NCBI GenBank assembly: GCA_027559495.1
Contig: JAMXSV010000005.1
Location: 620,001 to 684,000 of the forward strand
DNA: 64,000 nucleotides
Direction of reading: 5' to 3'
Origin: Aurifilum marmelostoma
Lineage: Eukaryota > Ascomycota > Sordariomycetes > Diaporthales > Cryphonectriaceae
Shown here piece after piece: positions 56,580 through 64,000 of this stretch. How positions within the stretch are numbered: position 1 is the stretch's first letter; each line of letters opens with the position of its first letter. The translations under genes were made by a program, and so were the position numbers. The notes under the pieces were generated by a model. That model ran no database searches. It was not told the DNA's origin and worked only from the letters and a program-made list of their open reading frames with translations.

Positions 56580-56692
56580 AAGCCAATCCCTGAGAAGAGA
56601 TTAGATCTGAGGATATAGATGAATCAAATTGAATCAATAGTAGCTCGACTAAATTCTCACAGAGTGACTGACAGACAGACTGTCTAGCTACC
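56580..56692. other. Short convergent 3' intergenic spacer
   Basis: 113 bp separate the GH74 stop from the epimerase stop, so the two 3' untranslated regions probably overlap and antisense transcript ends are likely. Confidence 0.5.
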
Positions 56693-58477
56693 CTACTCTT
56701 CTTGGATGGGTGCTTCCAGCTCCGTGTGCAGTGGTCCCCGCGAGCTCTCGGACCAGTTCATATGGAACCGTGGCTGGTGCTTCTGGCTGTGAAACGGAAT
56801 CGTGGGGACCGTAGGACTGCTGTAGCTCGCAGGACTGTGATAGCCACTGCCAATGCCCTTGGTGTTGTCCTCGTCGCTCGAGTTGGACGAGACGGACATG
56901 CGCGTGCGGTGGAGCAGCGCCGCCAGGGACGCGACGGACTGCCTGCTGCTTGACTTGCGTGATACCGGCGGCGAGGACTTGTGGCCCATGGGGTGCGCGA
57001 CGTGGTGCATAAAGGCGTCAAACTCCTCGTCGCTGTCGAAGAGGTGCGATGCCACGCTGATCTTGCGCAAGTCCTTGGCGGACACGTCGGACATGGTCGA
57101 GAGCCGCCGGAGCTGCTCATACCCGCCTGGGTTCGAGGACGCCCAGTTGAAGACGTCCCTGCACATGTCCTGGAGGTCAAACTCGGCCTTCCAGTCAAGC
57201 TCGGTCGCGGCCTTGTCGGGAGATGCCGTCACGGTGCCCAGGTCTCCTGCACGTGCGGCGCCGATGGAGAAGGGAACATCTGTTCCTGCGGCCTTGGAGA
57301 AAGCCTTGATGATCTCGAGGACTGAGTAGCCCCTGCCAGTGCCGAGGTTATACACGTGGTAATGAGCGCCCGGGTCGATCACTGCCCCGGTGCCAGTGTC
57401 CTGGTCGGTCACGGCCTTTCGCAGGGCAGCGAGATGGCCCTTGGCCAGATCGGACACGTGGATATAATCACGCACACCGGTGCCGTCGCTCGTGTCGTAG
57501 CTGGACCCAAATACCTGCACCCTGCTGCGCCGTCTCTCATACGCCTGGAGGATCACGGGCACGATGTTGTTGGGCGTGCCCTTTGGGTTCTCGCCGATGA
57601 GACCGCTGGGGTGGGCACCAGTTGGGTTGAAGTACCGCAGAGAGGTCGCGTGGAACCCAGGGTTCGAAACGCAAAAGTCGTTGATGATCTCTTCCGACAT
57701 CCACTTTGATCGTCCGTAGGGGTTTGTGAGCAGGCCGCCGCCGCTGCCCTTGCCTGCCGTGCTCACGGCGTCCTCTGTGATGCCTGCTCCGTGGCCCATG
57801 CCGTAGACCACAGCGCTGGACGAGAAGACAAAGGTGTTGACGTTGTGGGCTCGCATCGCTTTCAAGAGGAAGAGGAGGCCGGCGACGTTGACCTCGTAGT
57901 ACTCCAGAGGGATGGATAAGGACTCTCCAACCGCCTTCAGGGCGGCAAAGTGGATGACGCAGACAATCTTGCCGTGAGATTCTGGTTTGTTCACCAACCC
58001 GCTGGGCTGAGTTCTCTTCTTGGTGTCGATGCTGTATTCCAGCATTGGATAGGCCTTCTTGGCCACGGAGGCTGCAATGTCGATGGGGAGCCTCTCGGGC
58101 TGCAGGGGGTTCTTGGAGTCCTGCCAGAAAGCAAAGACCTCGTCGACACTGCTCTTGTCTCTGAGGTCAACCCTGTGGAAAAAGATGGGAGGCACGGGCC
58201 GGGCTCCGTGGCCGCATCGCTCAAATTCGATCCTGGCAATGTAGTGAACGCGCAGGAGAGACTCCAGGTGGCTGTTGCAGAGGTTGTCGATCACGATGAC
58301 GGCGAAGCCTGCTGTGAGCAACTCTAGCACGGTGTGTGAACCAATGTAGCCCGCCCCGCCTGTGACTAGGCAGATCGGAAACGAGGCGACACTTGCTCGT
58401 AAGTGTTCCGGATCAGCCTTGTTCGGTGCTGAAGCCTCCTTGTCGCCGGAGCCTCCGACAATGACGGATGGACTCAT
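56693..58477 (-). CDS. UDP-glucose 4-epimerase (GalE/Gal10 epimerase type)
   Basis: An intronless 594-aa frame starts at ATG 58477. The enzyme interconverts UDP-galactose and UDP-glucose with tightly bound NAD+, the last step of the Leloir pathway, and also supplies UDP-Gal for wall and glycan synthesis. Visible motifs are TGGAGYIGS (39-47, NAD-binding), DNLCNSH, HFAALKAVGES, FSSSAVVYG (catalytic Ser at 219-221), NPYGRSK with Tyr254 and Lys258, RYFNPTGAHPSG, and the C-terminal YNLGTGRGYSVLE and ARAGDLGT. Unlike yeast Gal10 there is no mutarotase domain. Unusual additions are an insert at about 117-170, between DEVFAFW and the HFAALK strand, and a 150-residue Ser-rich C-terminal tail after VFNWASSNPGGY. 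It is probably cytosolic. It faces the GH74 gene across 113 bp. Confidence 0.93.
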   Translation of the reverse strand: MSPSVIVGGSGDKEASAPNKADPEHLRASVASFPICLVTGGAGYIGSHTVLELLTAGFAVIVIDNLCNSHLESLLRVHYIARIEFERCGHGARPVPPIFFHRVDLRDKSSVDEVFAFWQDSKNPLQPERLPIDIAASVAKKAYPMLEYSIDTKKRTQPSGLVNKPESHGKIVCVIHFAALKAVGESLSIPLEYYEVNVAGLLFLLKAMRAHNVNTFVFSSSAVVYGMGHGAGITEDAVSTAGKGSGGGLLTNPYGRSKWMSEEIINDFCVSNPGFHATSLRYFNPTGAHPSGLIGENPKGTPNNIVPVILQAYERRRSRVQVFGSSYDTSDGTGVRDYIHVSDLAKGHLAALRKAVTDQDTGTGAVIDPGAHYHVYNLGTGRGYSVLEIIKAFSKAAGTDVPFSIGAARAGDLGTVTASPDKAATELDWKAEFDLQDMCRDVFNWASSNPGGYEQLRRLSTMSDVSAKDLRKISVASHLFDSDEEFDAFMHHVAHPMGHKSSPPVSRKSSSRQSVASLAALLHRTRMSVSSNSSDEDNTKGIGSGYHSPASYSSPTVPTIPFHSQKHQPRFHMNWSESSRGPLHTELEAPIQEE

Positions 58478-60040
58478 TCTGCTGTCAAGCCAAGGAGACA
58501 GAGAATATTAGGAAAATGCGCCCTCGGCGGATGATCTGGTTCGAGCTGATGCTCCAGATGGCGATCAAAATTGATAGTCCATCAGGGCCACGGGAATGGG
58601 CTAGGAAAGATACCACTATTTAATTACATATGAACAGGCGCCGATCCTCTGCATTAGACATCACTGCCTGCCAACAAACAATGAATGCTCTTTTGAATCG
58701 TTCGAGTCCCATAAACGGTAGGCCATACTTACTGAAGCCTGGCCGAGTTTGCAGGCCGGAACCAGATATGGTACGGGGACCCTCGTTCGACTTTCCTATC
58801 AAGAAAATGCAAACGGGGCACTCTGAAGTTGCTTTTATCAAGACGCATGCGGAAGCCGTGCGCACGGAATGAGGAAGATCTCGGGATGTCTCACCGCACC
58901 AGGTGCGCCAGGACAGTGGAAAGCCTGCCGTGCCAGCTCGGGTGTCTCAGGCCTGGAATGTTGGGATAGGGTCAAGGCAAATAGCACTACGTCCAGAATG
59001 GCAGCATATACTCATTCATATCAATACATTCAGACAATTTCATACCCTGCTGAGACAGTGGTGCTCATCTGAAATGAGAAACTCACCTTGCAACCAAGCC
59101 TACCTAGCCACGCACAAACCGTGCGGAGAGCTTTCTCGAGTAGCTGAGCTACACAACGAAAGAAGAAATCAGAAGAATAGAATGAGGGAAGGAAGGGGGA
59201 AAATCCACCCTCAGTCAGGCTGGGTCAGGTAAGTATTTTCAGGAGGCAGGCTTTTGCTAGGCACACACGGCCCAGCGAGTCTCAGCGCCTTCATACTAAA
59301 GCCACTTTCTTTGCAATAATTCAGAAATAAACTTCAATCTTTGGCAAATTTCCTGGAAGCGCATGCTCATGAAATCAGATCTATAGCATTGAAGATGCTA
59401 CCTGCCTTCAAAACTTTTACATTTCGCCACAAGTACCCTAGGGTACTTGACCAAGTAATTACTTCACTTGGCTATACGTAGAGGATCAATGTGCTTCAGC
59501 TGGACAGATGGTTGACTTAGTAATGAATTAAGAAACCTACTCCTAGCGGCTGTAGATCTACGTGTTATAGGTCACTGTAGAGCTACTTGTGGTGGGCTTC
59601 AAGGAGTCGTGGTAAAACTCCGAATTCCGTCTATGAGATGATAAGGGAATGCAGTTGACGAAGCATCTGTCAGCGCAATTGTGCCTCTTGATTTGTTATT
59701 CTGACAAATCAGGCTCTATATTCTAGGCCATTAACCGTCAGCTCTATGCAATGTAACATCATGTGCCTCTTGCTATTAATACCATCGCCAGATCCCTTCC
59801 CCGCATGGTCATCATATGCCCTTCTGCTGCTCGCAGCATCACGACAACAGGCGAGACGAAGATTGCATGCGTATCAGTCAGTGTTTCTCAGTCGATGCTA
59901 TGATTGGGTATTCCACCAAAGGTTAATTGTTATCATACCAGACCAGCTAGCAGGATCACAAGGGTCTTGTGACAAGTGTGTTCTCGCAGATCCGACAGCA
60001 CAAAATCACATTATACCAAGCAAAATCCTTGAACATCACC
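58478..60040. promoter_or_regulatory. Divergent upstream region, 1.6 kb
   Basis: This lies between the epimerase (-) and the VOC gene (+). The stretch 59300-59750 is AT-rich with several TAG/CTA-rich short repeats. Short frames at 58620-58870 overlap on both strands and are not called. Confidence 0.4.
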
Positions 60041-60688
60041 ATGTCGTCCTCCGGTCAGAGCCAGACCCCCTCTTCCAGCGTTCTCTCACCGCAGCGCCTG
60101 GCCCACGTGGTTCTTCGCACCGCCCAGTTCAAGCCTATGGTGGCCTTCTATAAAGCTTTCCTCGGCGCACACGCCTCTTACGAGAATGACAGAATGTCCT
60201 TCCTTACCTACGACGAAGAACACCATCGCATCGCCATCATCGCTGTCCCAGGAACGACGCCCAAGGACCGTAGCTCATCCGGACTGGAGCACATGGCCTT
60301 CACCTTTGCCAGCCTCAACGATCTCCTCACTGCGTACAAGCAGAGAAAGGGTCTCGGGATCACTCCCCTCTGGTCCACTCATCACGGACCCACCATGAGC
60401 ATCTACTACCAAGACCCAGACGGCAATCAGATTGAGACACAGGTAGATGTCTTCGAGACTGCAGAGGCAGCTAACGCGTTCATGGAATCAGAGGAGTTCA
60501 AGGTGAACCCACTGGGTGTGGATTTTGATCCAGAAGACTTGATTCAACGCCTAGAGAAGGGAGAACCTGAGGAAAATCTGATGAAAAGGAAGGAAAGCGG
60601 ACCGCGGGACATGCAGTCTGTGCCTCTTATGAATCCCCCGAAGCCAGATGTGCGGGAGGTTTATACACGCCTGGAAGCTGCTCACTGA
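60041..60688 (+). CDS. VOC-superfamily (glyoxalase/extradiol-dioxygenase fold) protein
   Basis: An intronless 215-aa frame starts at ATG 60041 in a good context (ATCACCATGTCG); a longer frame to 59969 begins without ATG. One VOC module spans about 20-150: RLAHVVLRTAQFKPMVAFYK, LTYDEEHHRIAII, SGLEHMAFTFASLNDLLTAY, and YYQDPDGNQIETQVDVF. The three metal ligands expected for this fold are visible: His in LAHVV, His in LEHMAF and Glu in NQIETQ. A 60-residue charged helical tail follows. The best family match is the fungal proteins annotated as biphenyl-2,3-diol 1,2-dioxygenase-like or glyoxalase-like, which may act on aromatic or reactive carbonyl compounds. True activity is unknown. No neighbouring aromatic-degradation genes are seen; the P450 lies convergent 295 bp away. 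Confidence 0.82.
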   Translation: MSSSGQSQTPSSSVLSPQRLAHVVLRTAQFKPMVAFYKAFLGAHASYENDRMSFLTYDEEHHRIAIIAVPGTTPKDRSSSGLEHMAFTFASLNDLLTAYKQRKGLGITPLWSTHHGPTMSIYYQDPDGNQIETQVDVFETAEAANAFMESEEFKVNPLGVDFDPEDLIQRLEKGEPEENLMKRKESGPRDMQSVPLMNPPKPDVREVYTRLEAAH

Positions 60689-60983
60689 AGTGGTGGCATG
60701 CTGTCCTTGATGACGAAAGAAGACTTGACATACGTTGGCTGTGTTATTTTAATAAGGATCATTTTTGACGTCTTTTCGAGTCTGAGAAGGTGGACGAAGA
60801 TTTGCAAGAATGTGATGAGCCAACAGTCAGTACGTGAGTACTCAGGCCCTTGAAGACTTAAGTGATTCTGGTAAAATAAAAGATTTAATGGTGTTTCTTG
60901 TTTCCACAGAGCGCCATATCCACGAAAGTCTCTCGTGGGCCCGACATGCTCAACATCCGATGCGGCCGATCAATAGGAATTAA
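60689..60983. other. Convergent intergenic spacer, 295 bp
   Basis: 3' sequence of the VOC gene and the P450. Nothing further seen. Confidence 0.5.
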
Positions 60984-62873
60984 TCATTTCCCAACGGCCC
61001 TCATCTGGATCTTCAAAGGGAACTTCTCCCACATTGTATAGACTTTACCATGGATCCATCCACGGCTCTCTTCACAGAGCTCCATGTCGAATTTAGAAAG
61101 TATCGACCCCGCCATGAGCCTCATCTCGAACCAAGCCAGATTCTGACCTATGCAATTTCTCGGCCCAAAGGAGAACGGCTGTAGCACGTCGCGTTGGTCG
61201 TCCTTGTACTCCTCAACGCCGAGCCATCGCTCCGGCGCAAAGAGATCGGGGTTCTTGAAGTTCGAAGAGGAATGGTACGCTGCATAGGGATGGACTGATA
61301 CACGCGTGCCGGTGGGAACCCAGCTGCCACAGACAACCTGACCTCGATCGGTGTTGGATGATATTGCCCGAGGAATCCCTAGCGGAACTGGTGGGTAAAT
61401 CCTGAGTGCCTCCTGAAGACCTTTGAAGAGTAAGTGTTCAGCCACGTGATCCCTTTCAAAGTGAGACCGACATGGAATGATACTCACATGCATTGAGATA
61501 TTTGAGGCTGGCCAGAGACTCAAGAGTGAGGCCTTCGGGGCTTGCGGCCTGATCGCGCACTTCTCTTCTCACAATGTCCAATTTGTCTAGGTTTGTCAAA
61601 AGAAGGTAGATCAATGCTGAGAGAAGGGTAGCTACTTGATGGTCAGCCCCTGCAGTCACCTGAAGATTGCGTCACGCAGTTAAGCACCTGTTGTCTCAGA
61701 GCCTGCAACCATAAAGTCCAGTGAATTGGCATGCATCTCGTTTAAGCTGAGCTTTTCATGGTCTCCCGCTGCTTCAACGAGATTCCAAAAGTCCGGCTGG
61801 CCTTTCGATTGCGTGAATATTGCGTTAACTCCTCTAGTTGCTCTCAGAATCAATGGAAGAGGGATACTTACTCGAGCCTCTTTCCAGACGCTTGTCCACT
61901 CGATCGGCAGAGTATTTGAAGTTGGCGATCCTGGCTTCTCTGATTGTTCTAGGCTCTACATACTCAAAGATGGTGTTCAACAGGGGATAGAACTTGATCA
62001 TCTGAAGGATCGGAAGCGTCTTGATCGAATCCATCATGTTCTGGACCCACGCGGTATAACTGTTGTGTTCAAGCAGGCCCAGTGGCTCACCAAAGCTAAG
62101 CTCAGCCGTGATGTCAAAAGTCGTCAGATGAAACATTTTCGCGATATTGATCGGCTGAGATTGGCTTTCGTAAAGCTTGGACATGAGCAGGTCATTGTAC
62201 CTCCGGAGTAAAGGCTCCTGCTGTTTCAAGGCGCGAACCGAGAAGCCTGGCGAGAAGATACGGCGCACACGAGTGTGATCAGCCGTGCCTACTACCATGA
62301 TGCTCGGCCATGCTGCAGTACAAGGCTTCGGTCAGTATCTCGTTCTCAAGCTGTCAAGGGAGATCTTGGAGGCGTGTTAACCACATACTGCCAGATTTTC
62401 CGTTTTCGGACTCGAGACTGAAGTTTGTGATTAGCACACGAGTGCAACCCAAAGAGATAAATAGCCATCAAAGGTGAAGGATGAAGGAGGATATTGAAAG
62501 ACGGCAGGGTCAAATCATGTTCAGATATCACATACTGGAAACCAGGAGCCTTGAGATTCTCTGCTCTGCCCTTCTGGTACCCATAGATGTCCTTCCAAGC
62601 TTGGGCATCTATGTAGCTGACCTCAGATGGACTCACCCTAACTACACTGCCATATTTGTTGTGCAATCTGTGCATGAAGTAGATCTCATCCCCTGTTAGG
62701 CTAGCAATCCAGTATGGAATTCGTGTGAATCTACCCCAGACAGGCCCAGGCAAGCGGGAAAGGGGATGGAAGAAGGCATTGTATACAATGCTCCATCCGA
62801 GGTATAATCCCACGATGATGAGAAATACCAAAGAGAGTGAGACGTTTCTGCCAAAAACGTATTCGTAGTCCAT
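60984..62873 (-). CDS. Cytochrome P450 monooxygenase
   Basis: Six exons, 62873-62536, 62417-62389, 62312-61872, 61831-61688, 61631-61488 and 61420-60984, with introns of 118, 76, 40, 56 and 67 bp, give 510 aa, the normal P450 length. Residues about 8-28 are the N-terminal membrane anchor (LSLVFLIIVGLYLGW), followed by FFHPLSRLPGP, the proline hinge. Then come the fungal YGSVVRVSPSEVSYID and GRAENLKAPGF segments, ADHTRVRRIFSPGFS (C-helix), AGSETTATLLSALIYLL (I-helix, with Thr pair), LQEALRIYPPVP (K-helix ExxR), FAPERWLG, and the heme loop PFSFGPRNCIGQNLAW with Cys455. It is similar in pattern to the trichothecene/aflatoxin-side-chain type of fungal P450 without a known substrate. The second exon is only 29 nt. 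It sits in the ER membrane and needs P450 reductase. It is unclustered here. Confidence 0.9.
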
Positions 62874-64000
62874 TTTGGAGAGGTCCGGTAACCATGATAC
62901 AAGAGTACCAAATTCGCTATAATAAATGGTTTGACTTGAGCGATCAAGGCGACTTAAATACATTTAGCTGGGGGACCGGAATATTCGAAAAGATCGGCAT
63001 TAGTCTGGTGTCCTGGAGCCACCTCCTTCACTTGGGAAGCCCGCGGTGGTGTCATAACACTGCTGATCCAAGAAGATATGCAGTGCTACCCAAGGGAAAA
63101 GCAATTCGTAAGCCACTTTCATCACCGCGCCTTTCTATGGGTTCCCACACCACACGATTAGCAAGCCATCCTCCCTAGCAAGCGTGCTGACATGCGTAGA
63201 CTATTCGTTGAACTAGGTATCCCATTGGCCTTCTAATCAGAAGCAACAACTCGTCACATTCAGCACATCCTGAAATTACCCCCTCAAGCGTAGCTTCTTT
63301 GATGTGATACGAAAAATCAGGATTTTCTTTTTCCCTGAGGCAAGCAAGGGTTGTACAAAAGCCAATGGCACACGCACTATGCAGTAGATTGTCGGGCTAA
63401 AGGCAACAGTCCTGCTTAACTTGAGTAGGATGGGTGCCTTCAGCGTTTGGACGCATGCCTGGCACCAGATCCACAGAGACTGGAAGATTGTAGGAGAGGA
63501 GGCATTGGACCGCGCCGCAGGCCACAGAAGTATACATGGTTGTTTGCGGAGATGACAACCTACTACTTGTGCTGGTATAGCCCGAGTAATACTCAACGGC
63601 GTGTTTTCTGGACTTACATGATCACAAAATATGAATGTTTTTCAGTATACGCATTTTCTGTCTAAATTCTCCTTGGAATTTCTCAGCTTGGTTCGTAAAT
63701 CGCTGAACAGACAATCGAACCACATAACAAACACATGTTCCCCCCAAAACCTAAGCATCTGACGAGGCGGCAAAATATACACTGTTTATCTCCCGTCCAA
63801 GACGCCAAGGTGGCTGTTCTGATCAATGACGAGCGACAAACACGGATGCGCTCTAGAGTTCTGCCGAATCAAGCCAAGCCATGGTGATGGTCTACGTTAG
63901 TAAAATACCAGACACCTGCATGAGCTGTTCGTGGTCCGGTTTTTCTAGAGAAGGGAACCAGTGGATATCAAGTTTGCGCTCTCAGCGAGGACATCCCTTG
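62874..64000. promoter_or_regulatory. Upstream region of the P450, to window end
   Basis: 1.1 kb without a supported gene. A minus-strand frame at 63276-63596 has no domain and a poor codon pattern. Promoter elements of the P450 would lie here, but none stands out. Confidence 0.4.

Overview
The window is nuclear DNA of a filamentous ascomycete (Pezizomycotina), most likely a Sordariomycete. The evidence is many short GT-AG introns (40 to 120 bp, one of 326 bp), CAAAC/ATCACC-type start contexts, and family content: a HET-domain protein, two Zn2Cys6 transcription factors, a fungal P450, a proteinase-K-like subtilase, a GH74 xyloglucanase, GPI-type surface proteins and an MFS sugar transporter. 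There are no operons, and genes lie on both strands with 0.1 to 6 kb between them. I recognise 22 protein genes. I see no tRNA, rRNA, CRISPR array or intact transposon.

Layout. 0-11 kb: 3' end of a HET-domain gene, TIM50 (-), an F-box-like gene (+), a SnoaL-like gene (-), a small one-TM secretory protein (+) and a four-exon VWA-domain gene (-). 11-20 kb: sparse, with a tiny secreted cysteine protein (+), a 4-TM membrane protein (+) and an MFS sugar transporter (+). 20-28 kb: an acidic unknown (-), a Tim17/22/23-like membrane protein (+), mitochondrial proline dehydrogenase (+) and KEOPS subunit CGI121 (-). 27.5-33.9 kb: a long gene-free stretch rich in simple sequence. 33.9-43 kb: a 975-aa Zn2Cys6 regulator (+), a GNAT acetyltransferase (+) and a second, Upc2-like Zn2Cys6 regulator (+) with an apparent frameshift. 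43-49 kb: a subtilase (-) carrying one in-frame TAG, a PAN/apple GPI-type protein (+) and a NUDIX hydrolase (-). 51-64 kb: a 621-aa unknown (+), a GH74 xyloglucanase (+) convergent with UDP-glucose 4-epimerase (-), a VOC/glyoxalase-fold protein (+) and a six-exon cytochrome P450 (-).

How they fit together. Mitochondrial housekeeping (TIM50, Tim17-like, PRODH) and tRNA modification (CGI121) are interspersed with accessory genes for plant-wall and sugar use (GH74, epimerase, sugar transporter), secretion (subtilase, PAN protein, small cysteine protein) and regulation. There is no clear biosynthetic cluster.

The most interesting observation is in the subtilase. Its catalytic triad and splicing are intact, but a UAG stands where the family has Trp, and the A can be drawn in a hairpin loop. 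That is the pattern reported for stage-specific A-to-I editing (UAG to UGG) in Sordariomycetes. TIM50 also ends in a UAG that is followed, in the same frame, by an open spliceable extension. Two other genes (the Upc2-like factor and GH74) each need a one-base shift at a six-C run, which could be assembly error or real lesions. All coordinates and splice sites were read by eye. No database search was run.
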